64,000 nt of DNA. Origin: Undaria pinnatifida (taxonomy: Eukaryota; Sar; Phaeophyceae; Laminariales; Alariaceae). The translations under genes were made by a program, and so were the position numbers. The stretch covers positions 1,396,001-1,460,000 of the forward strand of contig JABAKD010000011.1 in assembly GCA_012845835.1 (NCBI GenBank). The letters run 5' to 3'. Below the pieces are notes generated by a model. That model worked only from the letters and a program-made list of their open reading frames with translations. It was not told the origin of the DNA and did not search any database. Of the stretch, positions 1-9,648 are shown piece by piece; the first letter of the stretch is position 1; each line of letters opens with the position of its first letter.

Positions 1-848
1 GGACTGATTACGCGGACATGACCCCGGGTAGTTTACCCAAACCCCTTGCTGTCCTCAAGTCCCAAAAATCTCATATATCATTGTTAAACAGTAGAAACAG
101 CGAACCTAGCATACTAAATCATGAGATATTCTACCATTCTCCCAAAATCAAATGTTCATCACAAAATCCCGGTGAAAGCCAAAATACCAACTGCAGTCTT
201 CCAGTGTACCTTCCTCGGTGAATTCGTGTTCCTAGCCACCGCTCTCACTGTGGTCGCAATGTCCGGACGTGTCTGGTTAGCAAGCCACATCAAGCATCAG
301 ACTAGCTCACGAAAAAGGCCAGTCTGTTTGAGTCCTTCCTCGATCGGGTTTGTCCTACCCGAACTAACGCATATATCACCATTCACCGCAAACCCCGCAA
401 AAATATATCAAATCGCGCAATATGTCACTAGCGTATATTTCAGAGTTGATTCGACAACTGTTTGATGCCGGTATAGCACGAATTCAACCGCGTGTTTCTT
501 TTGTTTCAGAGTACGGATAGATGAGAGCGCAAACGCCTCGCTACACGTGACGAAGTTGTTATATCGAGGGTCAAGTTATTCCGCATGTTCCTTCCCGGAA
601 GAGCGACACGTAGTATCACAGTGCTGGAAGAGTGTTAGTCCATGCTGCTACTTGATAAGCTACCGCGATAAAGAAATAACGATCCTTTAAACTGTTTGGC
701 AACCTTGACTAAAACGCGTACATGGGATACGGCATCAGGTGAACTCCATAACAAACGCAGGAATATTGATTATTTTCGTCTGTACTCAAAGTGCTCGTAT
801 ACTATGTACATAAAATGTTTGAGCACCTAACTGTGGACTATACAAAAC
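1..848. other. Unassigned sequence at window start
   Basis: No recognisable gene or repeat is seen. A 114-codon open frame at 121-465 (+) has no familiar domain and no obvious splice context, so I do not call it a gene. The stretch is of ordinary composition without microsatellites. Confidence 0.4.
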
Positions 849-1199
849 TTATAATCTACCCCATGCTTCCCTCTCTTGTATCTGACTTCGCTGCGGTCGC
901 ATTTGCTCCTCTTGTCGTGAAGAGAAGCTTGAGAGCTCGAGGAGAAGTTGCGAGTACTCGCGAATGATGAGCCCGCTTTCCTCAATGCAACCTTCGATTC
1001 CGTAGAACTCGTCCCATCCTGCCGAAATCTGGTCTATGGTCCGGACACCATAACGGAAACCACTCTCGATTTCTTTCTCGAGTTGGTCCCGTATTGCGAG
1101 CAGCTCTTCCAGCTCCCGCATCTTGGCCCTTTGAGAGCTCCCCGCTCTCTCTGCCAACGCTTTCACGTCCCGGTCCACGACGCCCATATTTACCTCACC
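849..1199 (-). CDS. Possible terminal exon, coiled-coil-like protein of unknown function
   Basis: Reading leftward, an open frame starts at a methionine at 1187 and ends with a stop at 849, giving 112 residues. Just upstream of that methionine the minus strand reads TTGCTTCTGACAG before GGTGAGG, a good 3' splice site, so the exon may begin near 1199 and the true start may lie in an upstream exon; alternatively translation starts at 1187. The first half is rich in Glu, Lys, Arg and Leu with heptad-like spacing (around RELEELLAIRDQLEKEI, residues 25-42), which suggests a coiled coil. The second half keeps hydrophobic spacing (IREYSQLLLELSSF). I do not recognise a family. Few rare residues and no low-complexity run make it look more like real protein than most frames here. 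No homologous copy is visible elsewhere in the window, so it is not an obvious repeat. Confidence 0.4.
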   Translation of the reverse strand, partial: GEVNMGVVDRDVKALAERAGSSQRAKMRELEELLAIRDQLEKEIESGFRYGVRTIDQISAGWDEFYGIEGCIEESGLIIREYSQLLLELSSFSSRQEEQMRPQRSQIQEREAWGRL

Positions 1200-1794
1200 C
1201 TGTCAGAAGCAAAGGGTGTGGGTGGCGTTTTTTTTTTTCTTTTTGCGCCGATCTTTCGCGGGTTGGGTTGGCCCTGGATTGTGACGTGCGATGGTGTCCA
1301 TACTATTAGTAGTATAATATGCTTTCCTACCTAACTCCTACCCAGTGAATTTTGGTACATCGCAAACACCCGACAGTTGAGAACATACTTTAAAACCACC
1401 CCGTGACAAGCCGACTTAGGTGGTCTTATCTCTACCACGGTGTCTCATCTCTGCCACGGTCTTACATTTTGCTGCTGCAAAAACGATTCCATACTAATTC
1501 CAAGTAGCTTTTTTTCTCGTGACTAGCCGATTTACCTGGCTGTACTTTTTGTCTTCAACCGGATGGTCTTAAAATGGGAAGACCGCTGCTGTGTATTCCA
1601 CTAGGCATCGATAGGGGGGGGTCACGTTGAGGGCTTCTTTTTGTGAGTGGCCTAAGGGGAGGCACTCGCACGCGCCACGGCAGAGGTGCACCAACCATTG
1701 TTTTTTGTGAGGCTCCTAACCACTTCTGGAGGTCTATACTATTCACAGTATACCCCTCTATCGTAGGCCAAAAACTGATATCATATCATATCAT
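1200..1794. other. Unassigned sequence
   Basis: Contains a short direct repeat of a CTCTACCACGG/CTCTGCCACGG phrase near 1430-1465 and a G run near 1614-1621. The minus strand next to the preceding gene carries a possible coding start near 1301 (MDTIARHNPGP...), but its frame does not join the downstream exon without a splice I cannot place. Confidence 0.3.
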
Positions 1795-1995
1795 AGGGGG
1801 AAACGAAAAAAAAAGTGTGTTGCTCGATGAAAAATCTCACGACCTAAAGTAAATAGGTATGCAATGAAGAAGGAAAAAAATGCGGGAACAAAAAAAAAAT
1901 ACGATTTTTTTTGACGATCTTCGGGTTTTAAGAAGCCCCGTCGTCATTTAGAAAAGTGGTTCTACCCAAAAAGTGCTACCTCTATATCGTGCCTA
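1795..1995 (+). mobile_element. Family D repeat, diverged copy
   Basis: Carries the family D right half: GACGAT, then AGCCCCGTC.TCA, then GTGCTACCTCTAT.TCGT. Matches copies at 15.64-15.93, 25.74-26.33 and 31.06-31.32 kb on the same strand. No open frame is shared between copies, so it is non-autonomous or non-coding. Confidence 0.5.
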
Positions 1996-2094
1996 CTGGT
2001 AGCCGTGATGCTCCTCTCTGTTTCGTGATTCGTACCGCCATGTGAGATCACGGCTACGGTATAGGGTGGGGGGTGTAAACTCATTTCATGCCTA

Positions 2095-2260
2095 GCCTTA
2101 GTGTTACGACCGTAGACCCTCGCATCCGTACAATTGACGGGACGGAGCACGTCGTGTTTTTCACCGACCAGGCAGACATCGCGTGCACCAAGCGCGGCGC
2201 GCCGTGAAGTGCTAGGTGTTCGACGAGTCGCAGGAAGGGTGGGCTGCATCTTCTTGCGTA
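2095..2260 (-). repeat. Family E repeat copy
   Basis: Reverse complement matches 58733-58910 and 59058-59255, beginning with a GGATGCAGC.CACCCTTC phrase followed by GCGACTCG.CGAACAC. The 5' part is best conserved. Small open frames across copies begin with a similar MQLTLHATRRTP-like peptide, but they diverge quickly and are probably not coding. Confidence 0.5.
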
Positions 2261-2535
2261 AGAACCACTCGTGAGGCGGACGTCGGCACCTTGTGCGTTC
2301 TTTCTCGCGTGTGGATGACAGCTTCGAGTTATTTTGTTTGTTTTTTGGTGCGACCGTGTCCAGTTATCTTGCGTGTTACCCGACGATACGATAACCGTTT
2401 TCGGACCCATGTCCCATGTTGCCTTGTTGTTGACTACCAGTATGCTGTAAACTCGTCTTGGCTGGTCGGTATTACCTGCCGAGTTACCTTCGCGGCGGTC
2501 ATTTGTTTTCTTCTGTTTTCAAGAGTTTTTCGCCC

Positions 2536-2563
2536 CCCGCCTCCCCCCCCCCCCCCCCCCCCG
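2536..2563. repeat. Poly-C tract
   Basis: Nearly uninterrupted run of C (CCTCCCC... to CCGCCCC). Low complexity; length may be unstable or misassembled. Confidence 0.8.
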
Positions 2564-2639
2564 CCCCGCGGTTTTCAACTTTCGACACCCCCGGGATTTC
2601 AAGTGAGCCACATGCCGAAGGGGAAGCTTGTATCATTAT

Positions 2640-2870
2640 ATCAACCGTACAGTGGGGGTCCCGATTCAGTGCCGGTTGAAAAGTGCCACCGCTCTCTTTA
2701 GTGCCGGTGAAATCGTTTGGCACCGTTGGGGAACTCCGTCCAAGTAACTCTGTGTTGGCAACCCTGTTCCCAGTCATACCGGTACCCTGAATAGTGCCGA
2801 TATAGTGGGCTTGCACGTGCGGGCACTACTGGGAGGCCTCCCACTGGTAGTGACATTAGTATGATATAAT
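2640..2870. repeat. Fragment related to the GCCGGT satellite
   Basis: Holds phrases AGTGCCGGT, GAATAGTGCC, GTGAAATCG.TTGGCA and CACTACTGGGAGGCCTCCCA, which also occur around 4503-5085, 5430-5500 and 20276-20440. It looks like a diverged copy of a larger element that includes the satellite as one part. Confidence 0.5.
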
Positions 2871-3210
2871 GCTGAAAAGCGTACTGCGGGGAATCTCGTT
2901 GAGTTGTAGCTCGGGCACATGTCGTACGTACCTCAGCAACAACCCGGGTTGCTATTATAGGTTTGGCCGATGCGGTAACCGTTACGGCAAAAAGGTTGTC
3001 CGAGCGGTTTTTTTGGCGTGTAAAGAAAGATTACGTTCGCGGCAGACGTCTTTTTACCGCTTCCAGAGCACTCAGGCGCACGCTTCAACCCCAACATGCC
3101 TCAGGACTTGACGCTGTAAATGCCAAGATCGTTATCTATGGGTCACCCTGGAAAACGTACCGGTTCTCGCGCCACTGATGTTTTATGGTGAACTTAGGCG
3201 ACGATGCCAG
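2871..3210. other. Sequence with weak similarity to 5200-5370
   Basis: The order 'AGCTCGGG, GGTTGCT, TGGCCGATGC.GTAA' followed by a T-rich run occurs here and near 5300-5360, each beside a GCCGGT satellite copy. No gene is recognised. Confidence 0.3.
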
Positions 3211-3214
3211 CCAC

Positions 3215-3365
3215 TGGCATACTCGGATGAAAATCGACGAGCTGAGAAAAATGAAAAGTGGGAATGCTGAACCCTATGCGCGATAAAATGAAGGCATGTA
3301 CCAGGGGGGAGAAGGGAAGACACCTGCGACCACGGCATGGCTTGTCCAGAACGTTGCGCTAAAAC
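3215..3365 (+). mobile_element. SINE core fragment (SINE-A type)
   Basis: Matches the shared SINE core: AAATCGACGAGC, GGGAATGCTGAACC, ATGCGCGATAAAATGAAGGC, GGGGGGAGAAGGGAAGACACC and GGCTTGTCCAGAA. The tRNA-like head is not visible here, so it is a truncated copy. Confidence 0.7.
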
Positions 3366-3753
3366 TCCACCACTGGTACTATAGAGTGTTACAGTATGGC
3401 CAGCGCGGCCCCTTCAACGCGTAATGCCTTGTTACCCATTCCCCGACAGCTAGGTGTTAATTGGCTGGGTATTAAAATCGGTTGCGTACGGAAGTTTGCT
3501 TGGTTGCATCTAACTGGTGCGTTTGCTCGACGTGTTATTTTGTCTGATGAAAGACTAAGTCACTTCATTAAAGAAATGAACACGTCAGCGGTGAGTTTGA
3601 TAATTTTTAGGGTCAATACTCATCTGTGCAAGCTGCGTGATACATCATGTAGCCGGCTTGCTTCGCCCCCCAACGAATACCTAGCCATGTCCAGCCGACA
3701 TGCAGCCCTGTGCAACATTAACGCTTACTTTGCATTTCCGCTTATCCTCCCAG

Positions 3754-3868
3754 GAACCTGTACAACGAGTGGGTGGTGTGCGCGAAAAAGGCCGAAGCAG
3801 CCGGAGCTTCCACTAAGATCTGCCACCCGAAGCGCCACAACGCGTTGGCCATCTGCCCTGACGAATGG
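3754..3868 (+). CDS. COX6B: Cytochrome c oxidase subunit 6B-like exon
   Basis: A 115-base exon is bounded by TCCTCCCAG at its left edge and GTAAGA at 3869. Read with one base carried from the previous exon it gives NLYNEWVVC, a linker of Ala/Lys/Glu, then KICHPKRHNALAICPDEW. The spacing C-X10-C (Cys, ten residues, Cys) followed by PDEW, after an aromatic segment ending in Cys, is the hallmark of the CHCH protein COX6B, a small intermembrane-space subunit of respiratory complex IV; other twin-CX9C proteins lack the CX10C pair. The second Cys of the usual CX9C pair should sit at the end of the previous exon, typically after FPNxNQTRN, which I could not find upstream. A downstream exon with the usual WxEQR..GTF end was also not found; 4105-4150 (+) has a loosely similar WHEEQP phrase that I do not trust. 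Single exon only, so the gene could be intact with long introns or a fragment. Confidence 0.65.
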
Positions 3869-4502
3869 GTAAGAGCATGTAGTATCTGATTCCGGTACCT
3901 GGTTCCCTGGTACATCTGAATTATGTTTTGTTCGTGTGGTACAATAGGTCGTAGATGTCGCAAGAGTTGGCTGTCGTTGTGGTACTGACTGTACCCCGAC
4001 TGAGTGTCGGTTGTTTTCTTTTTTCTACCTACGAGTACCTGCGTAGACTCCGGTTAGTTGGCTGACTATGCTAACAACAACAATATTGTTGGAGCCTGTC
4101 TTGTGGCCGCAGGCCAGAATTTCGGTGTGGCATGAAGAACAACCGCAGACAACAATATTTCTGTTGCTTTTCCTGACTTACTCTTTTGTTTTTTCTTGCA
4201 CGTCCTGTATGATATATTGTGTAGAGTTTCTGGAACTTGGCTTGTGGCCACGGTCCAGATTCCTATAAGCTTCATTTACGTTTTGCGGACCAAAAAAAAT
4301 GGAGTTGGAGGTGTCGATGTTTTTGATTCCCGGCGATAAGGCAATGTGAGAAAACAAGAAGCATCTCATGATCCGATGCCAATCGTAGTGGATGCCCGAT
4401 GCCAAGTGATAATCGACAAATTCTCAAACGAAAGCTGAGATATCAAATGAGCAATTGACCATTCTGGAGTGATCTTATATGTATCACGATACGGCAATGG
4501 GG
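3869..4502. other. Unassigned, probable intron or intergenic
   Basis: Follows the COX6B-like exon. Contains two similar phrases, TTGTGGCCGCAGGCCAGA near 4100 and TTGTGGCCACGGTCCAGA near 4242, about 140 bases apart. No convincing exon. Confidence 0.3.
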
Positions 4503-5085
4503 GACTCCCTATAGTCCCGGTTGAATAGTGCATGCCACCGGTATAGTGCCGGTGAAATCGCTTGCTAGTTTCCCTATAGTGCCGGCTGAATAGTGGCTAT
4601 AGCCGGTATAGTGCCGGTGATATCGCTTGATGTTTTACCTATAGTACAGGTTGAATAGTGCCTATTGCCGGCATAGTGCGGGTGGTATCGCTTGCTGATT
4701 TCCCTGTTGTGCCGGGTGAAGTGCCTATTGCCGTTATATTGCCGGTGAAATCGCTTGCTGGTTTTTCTATAGTGCCGGTTTAATAGTGCCTATTGCCGGC
4801 ATAGTGCGGGTGATATCGCTTGCTGGTTTTCCTATATTGCCGGTTGAATAGTGCCTATTTCCGGCATAGTGCCGGTGATATCGCTTGCTGGTTTCCCTAT
4901 ATTGCCGGTTGAATGGTGCCTATTGCCGGTATAGTGCCGGTGATATCGCTTGCTGGTTTCCCTATAGTGCGGGTTGAATAGTGCCTATTGCCGGTATAAT
5001 ACCGGTTGAATACTGTTTATTGCCGGTATAGTGCCGGTTGAATAGTGCCTGTCGCCGGCATAGTGCCGGTGAAATCGCTTGGCAT
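4503..5085. repeat. Tandem array, about 65-bp unit (GCCGGT satellite)
   Basis: About eight to nine degenerate copies of a unit reading CCCTATAGTGCCGGTTGAAT, then AGTGCCTATTGCCGGTATAG, then TGCCGGTGATATCGCTTGCT and GGTTT. Each unit holds three CCGG-containing phrases. Related single copies occur at 2640-2870 and 20276-20440. Confidence 0.85.
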
Positions 5086-5549
5086 TACCGGAACCCGCTT
5101 AGCCCTTTTGGGAGCCATTATATCTTGATTATAGTATACCGACCAAACAAAGCGCCAAACGCGATCTAATCAAGCGTCTAGGAAACGCTTGAGGCAATCC
5201 GAGTATCTTCATGCCTTACGCTTGCTAGCCTCACAGCTATCACAGCTTCCTGCGTTGGAGTTAGAACGCACCTGCTACACCAGCAGCAGCAGTAGCAGCT
5301 CGGGTTGCTTGCTTCACGTGGCCGATGCTGTAATCGGCGCGTTTTTTCGTCTTTTTTTGCGTTTTAAACCCAGAAGAGGTGAACTACAGCAGTAGTATAG
5401 TATCATTATCGGTACTGCTGTATCTAACAGTAATCGGTGCCCGGTATACTGCCGGTATTGTTAGCTAGGACATACCGGCACGACAGGGAGACCTCCGCAG
5501 TATCATATCAGTATTAGCACTGCGGTGAGGGGAGTGACCATTAGCGAGA
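5086..5549. other. Unassigned, with a short CAG/AGC run
   Basis: Contains AGCAGCAGCAGTAGCAGC near 5282-5299 and a return of GCCGGTAT and ACATACCGGCAC phrases near 5440-5480, tying it to the adjoining satellite. No gene recognised. Confidence 0.3.
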
Positions 5550-5725
5550 AGGTTGAAAGGTGCAATTGCGTTGAAATGCTGTTCCTGCTGCAGAGTAGTG
5601 CCTAGGCGCAATTCGGTGCGAGTGGACGAGGGAAGAAATAGCTGGAGCCTTCTCGCGATAAAAAAAGTGATGATGAAAATGAAGGCGCGTACGGTGGTGG
5701 GGAGGGGGGAGGAGAGCCTGCTCAA
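5550..5725 (+). mobile_element. SINE-B body copy
   Basis: Shows the SINE-B body: GCGAGT.GACGAGGGAAGAA, TTCTCGCGATAAAAA, GAAGGCGCGTACG, GGGGAGGGGGGAGGAGAGCC, ACCCCGGATC. The tRNA-like head is not recognisable, so it is partial or diverged. Confidence 0.65.
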
Positions 5726-6044
5726 TGACCCCGGATCGGAGAAGGAGAAAGAAAAGCACGAAGGAAGTTGGTAGCAGGGATGAGCATCGAAGGAGAAGAC
5801 AAAGAAAAGAGGAAAATTTGCTGCGATTTTGGCACTGATACATTGCTACTTCTCGGCGAGTGGTGGTCGTGAGAAGGGAGACTTACGGGATCCGTTCCCA
5901 CCCCTGGTGCCATCTACCCGGTACAGCAGTAGAACTGGCAACGTTGCAAGTAATACTCTGTACAACATTCTTTTTTTATTTTATTGTTTTTTAATCATCC
6001 CATTTACTGTCCAGCTCAACTACTCTGTAGTACGAGCTTTTACC

Positions 6045-6200
6045 CTCAGCGACCTTCTGGACAAGGAAGGTCGTGGTCATGGTCACAAGCATCTTCCCCT
6101 CTTCCCCCCCGGTGCGTTCCTTCACTTTTATCGCGCATTAGGTTCAGCATTCTCACTTTCCAGCTTTTTGTGCTCGTCGATTTTCGTCGAATTTGTCATA
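6045..6200 (-). mobile_element. SINE core fragment
   Basis: Reverse complement has TCGACGAGC, GAATGCTGAACC, GCGCGATAAAAGTGAAGGA and a G-rich run, then GTGACCA..ACGACCTTCC; this is the shared SINE core. Long open frames here on both strands are by-products. Confidence 0.6.
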
Positions 6201-7325
6201 CCCTGGTTCCAAGTACTGGTGTAATATTTTCATGTTTTCCTACCTTGACGCATCTAAATATTTTTAGGGTTCCACCAGCCAGTCCCAACAGGGCCAAGGA
6301 TGCAACCCGGCATCCACCCAGCGCTGGACGATCGCTTGCGTGTGCGCAAAGATGGAACAGGAGGCTTGATGCACCATTGAGCAATCTGCATTGTTTCTTC
6401 AGCCGGCTTAGTCGCTCCCGAATACCCCACACGTGCTGAGCCTAAGATAGACCCTACGAGTTCACCTCTCTGAAATTCCAATTGTTCGGAATCGATTGTA
6501 TATAGTGTCATGCGAAGTACACCAACCCTTCGAGTGCGGGCAGTAGAGTGCCTCGTGCTGTAACCGCAACCGTTACATGTGTATCTGGTATGGTGCAGCA
6601 GTATTGCAATCAGGTTGTTACACGTCCATTCCCTGTTGACAGACGTTTGAGACGGAAACCGCAATATCACCGTCGTTATAGTTCAGTTTGAGTGTCGGCG
6701 CAGCAAGCAGCACAGGACGCAGGACACTCAAACAGTCCTATTCGCGACGGGATGGCAACACCGCCCGCCCCGGGAGGTGATGCCATTTTTTTCGAAAAAC
6801 GGCGCGGACATTTGGACTTTTGTCTTTAAAAATGAGTAAGATACGTTATTTCCTTCATATTACTTGGTTTTAGTCGAGGATCGTTTTTTTTCGCTAGATC
6901 AGTGCTTAATGTTGAACACAGGCAGGTCAGATCTTCTATTTTTTGCGTGAAAAACTCTACAGACGTGCCTTGGAGTTCGGAGTACGTCCAACCGGATAGT
7001 ACAAAATGCGGCGCAAGAAAAATTTCGTCCCTGCTTCGAAAAAGCCTGATTATTAGTGAAAAAATTGAAGGCTTGTCATTGATCGATACGAGTTTCGCTC
7101 CTATTAGTAGAGGCAGCCCGACGCCGTACGAGAAAGAAAAAGTGGCCGTGTCACCCTCTTCCGCTGACACTGGTCATGGGGGTCACTATGATACCAAATA
7201 TTCACTCTTTGGCTAGATATTGCGAGCGGCATTCGTGGGGGAGAGAATTTTGTTTTTTTTTACTCGAACCAGCCGGTGTACATCCAGCACAACCGGTGTC
7301 CTTTTTTTTTCAGCGTATTTTTTTT
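6201..7325. other. Unassigned sequence
   Basis: No gene or repeat that I can name. A 114-codon minus frame and a 104-codon plus frame overlap at 6826-7216; neither has recognisable motifs. Confidence 0.3.
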
Positions 7326-7327
7326 TT

Positions 7328-7570
7328 CTTTGTACTGCAAATAGTCTGGTGTGCCGGCTTGCATGTTTTTTGTGTTTTGGCCCTCGTGCTCCTTGCGGTT
7401 GGCGTTGCATGGCCCAATCGCCTTGCTGTATCTGCAATGTGTATCTGTCTTGTAGTTTCGTGGCCACAGAGCCCGTCTCTCTCATCATGTGAGACATCAG
7501 CACCGACACCGGTTGTGTTGTATGTATTACGTACTCGTACGGAGATCCGATGTTAGCAGGATGAATCAAC
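7328..7570 (+). repeat. Family C repeat, copy 1
   Basis: Shares TGCAAATAGTCTGGT, GGCTTGCAT, CACCTTGCTGTAT.TGC, TAGTTT.GTG.C.ACAGAGC and the downstream CAGCACCGACACCGGTTGTG with the copy at 63255-63515. The AC tail end is missing or diverged here. Confidence 0.6.
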
Positions 7571-7639
7571 AAAACAAAAAATGGAGGCAAAGAAACACCC
7601 ACCTTTGTTAAATAGCGTTTGACTCAAGATTATTTTGTT

Positions 7640-7995
7640 GGCTGGTCTTAAGACGTTAAGACGCATGGTACGATGTAGGTAGCAGTTTCGTCCGAAATGT
7701 TTTCTGTATGACGGGGCTCCTTAACCCTTTTAGAGCCCCCAATCCCCTCCCTATACTAAATCTAAGTAATTTTGTCCCCCAAAAAGGGTTTCCAGTGGTA
7801 AAGGGGTTATAACCCAAAATCGTCGGAAAAACGGCGATTAATGGCATGATTATCGTTGCTTATCTACTAGGCAATGGCATTTTTTATCCAGTGTAGCAGT
7901 TCTCATCTTTCCCCAAATCAGTTTTTGCCTTAGAGAGGTCTTGAGCTCTCAAATTGAGAACCTCAGCAAAAACAACAATGGTTTGGTGCGCCTCT
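7640..7995 (-). mobile_element. Family D repeat interrupted by a P MITE
   Basis: Reverse complement reads the D order: GAGGTTCTCAATTTGAGAGC, GACGATTTTGGGTTA, then GGAGCCCCGTCATACAGAAA. The P element (7721-7809) sits exactly at the TTAA of this D copy, so D is older. Confidence 0.7.
7721..7812 (+). mobile_element. P: TTAA-flanked MITE, copy 1
   Basis: Starts TTAACCCTTTTAGAGCCCCC and ends CCAGTGGTAAAGGGGTTAT. Inverted ends of CCC(C)TTTA/TAAAGGG beside TTAA are the signature of piggyBac-superfamily MITEs. It splits a family D copy at its TTAA. Three other copies lie at 23186-23273, 29279-29372 and 57050-57138. Confidence 0.75.
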
Positions 7996-8164
7996 ATCTT
8001 AGCCGGCGTGTTACTCAACAGGTATGCAAATCCTCAACCGGACGCAGTCGTAGCGTAGGAGAGCTCGCTTGAACAGAGGCGATGCTTTTCCTTTTTGGTG
8101 TGAAATTTCATCCTGTTAGCAGTAGCGGATCTCCGTAATGGAATATCATTTTAATGCGAAGAAC

Positions 8165-8300
8165 ACATGGCGGTGGTGCCCTCTGCCGACGCCCCCTCCT
8201 AGAGAGACGAGCTCTGTGCTCACAAACTACCACACAGATATACACAGCAAAAGGGCAGGTGATTTGGCCATGGAACGCCGAACGTACTGAATGCGGGGGC
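8165..8300 (-). repeat. Family C repeat, copy 2
   Basis: Reverse complement has TGCTGTGTATATCTGTGTGG, TAGTTTGTGAGCACAGAGCT and CGTCTCTCTAGGAGGG, matching the middle of copies 1 and 63.3 kb. It lies just left of another C copy in the same orientation. Confidence 0.55.
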
Positions 8301-8337
8301 GGAACACATGCAAGCCAGGCCAGCACACCACAAATAT

Positions 8338-8522
8338 TACGTGTGTGTGTGTTCTTCACATTAAACCGTTCTTCTACTCGTCGACATCCAGCACACCCAG
8401 TGTCCGTACTGATTCTTCACCCTAGAAAGATCAGCTCTGTGGTCACAAGCTACGACACAGAGATAATGCATCGTAATGCATTCGACAACGCAATGTCATG
8501 CCCTAGTACTGGGTACGACAGG
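8338..8522 (-). repeat. Family C repeat, copy 3 (near twin of 35127-35312)
   Basis: Reverse complement is almost identical over about 180 bases to 35127-35312: one clear substitution (GTAGCTTGTG versus GTGGCTTGTG). It runs from GTACCCAGTACTAGGGCATG to TTTAATGTGAAGAACACACA and an AC tail. This is a recent copy pair. Confidence 0.85.
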
Positions 8523-8562
8523 CACAACATACATACGTCAGCAACAGAAATACATTGGAAGA

Positions 8563-8830
8563 GAGAAATACGAAATAAACAAAAACAAAAACAAAAACAA
8601 AAAACAAAAACAAAATGAGAAAACAAATAAAAACAAAGATAAAAATAAAACAAAAAATGAAACAAACAAAATGAAAGGGAAATCGAAGAAACAACCCAAC
8701 CGAAAAGGAGAGCCAAAGCTCGGAAAAGAAACATACCAGGTAATAAAATGAAAAAAAAAAAAGTAAAGTAAAACCAAATAAGATAATCCAAACACGAGCC
8801 AAAAACCTGGACACGCAAGGAGGGAACAAA
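8563..8830 (+). repeat. A-rich low-complexity tract (CAAAAA)n
   Basis: Long runs of ACAAAAACAAAAAC and AAAATAAAAAC type. The opposite strand gives long Phe/Leu frames that are artefacts. TACCAGGTA occurs at 8734-8742. Confidence 0.85.
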
Positions 8831-9335
8831 GGGGAAAAAAATACCCCAGAAAAAGACGAAAAGTGCTATGTACCTACTAGTCGGCCTGGTACCTTGCTAC
8901 CCTGTCTGCCATCTCCTTCCTGCCTTCGTCCACCGCGGTCTCCCTTCTATTCCTCCTGTTGCCCCCCCTGCCCCCATTCCCTTGGACGGCTTTCCTTCTA
9001 CTCCTCCTGTTTCCCCCCCACCCCCCTTTGTGTTCTTCTCATTAAACCAAAATACCTTGTAAAAGAGAGAAACAACGAAAGAAACCAAGACAAGATAAAA
9101 AAAAAAAAAAAAAAAAAGGGGAGCCAAAGCTCGGGAGATAAAAACATACCCCGAGCATGAGCCAAAATGGACATGCAAGGGGGAAAGAAAGGGAAAAAAT
9201 ACCCCGGAAAAAAGAAACAAGTAAAAGTGCAAGGAAGAAAACAAGAAAAAACTACCAGGTAAAAAAGTAAACAAACCGGAACAAAAACATGGAAAGAGAT
9301 GGGAAGAAAAGAAAAGAAAAAGGAAACAGCGTGGT
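8831..9335. other. Purine/pyrimidine-biased sequence with internal duplication
   Basis: The phrase GGAGAGCCAAAGCTCGG near 8708 returns as GGGGAGCCAAAGCTCGGG near 9118, followed in each by AACATACC and GAGCCAAAA...GACA.GCAAGG. So 8700-8830 and 9110-9190 are duplicate segments. A run of about 19 A lies near 9098-9117. No gene. Confidence 0.5.
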
Positions 9336-9339
9336 TTCC

Positions 9340-9480
9340 TGTTGTTGTCTTCGCAATGCACATTGAAATTGAAGGGTTACTTCTACTCAACGGCATCCCA
9401 CACACCACGAATCCGAACTGATTCTCCGTGCTACTATTAATGGTAACTAGAGAGATACGAGTTATTGGTCACTGCAGGAA
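9340..9480 (-). repeat. Family C repeat, diverged copy
   Basis: Reverse complement has GTGACCAATAACTCGTATCT, GAGAATCAGTTCGGA, GTGTGTGGGATGCCGTTGAG and AATGTGCATTGCGAAG, parallel to the 35.1 kb copy. Confidence 0.45.
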
Positions 9481-9648
9481 AATACACAACAAAAAACAAA
9501 ATCGCGAATTAATTGAGCTACGTCGTAGCTGTGCGTCGGCAATATTAATAGTAACTAGAGATACGAGTTATTGGTCACTGCAGGAAAATACACAATGAAA
9601 AACAAAATCGCGAATTAATTGAGCTACATCGTAGCTGTGCGCCGGCAG
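9431..9648 (+). repeat. Tandem duplication, about 108-bp unit, two copies
   Basis: Both copies run TAACTAGAGATACGAGTTAT, TGGTCACTGCAGGAAAATAC, AAAACAAAATCGCGAATTAA, TTGAGCTAC.TCGTAGCTGT. Identity is high, with a few substitutions and one small indel. Confidence 0.85.

Noticed and set aside
4105-4150. Last exon of the COX6B-like gene (WHEEQP phrase)
   Set aside because: Similarity to the usual WxEQR..GTF end is weak and spacing from the previous Trp is wrong.
5829-6439. 131- and 151-codon overlapping plus frames
   Set aside because: They cross a minus-strand SINE core and show only low-complexity hydrophobic runs.
8450-8830. Phe/Leu-rich membrane-like proteins on the minus strand
   Set aside because: They are translations of a CAAAAA-type low-complexity tract.
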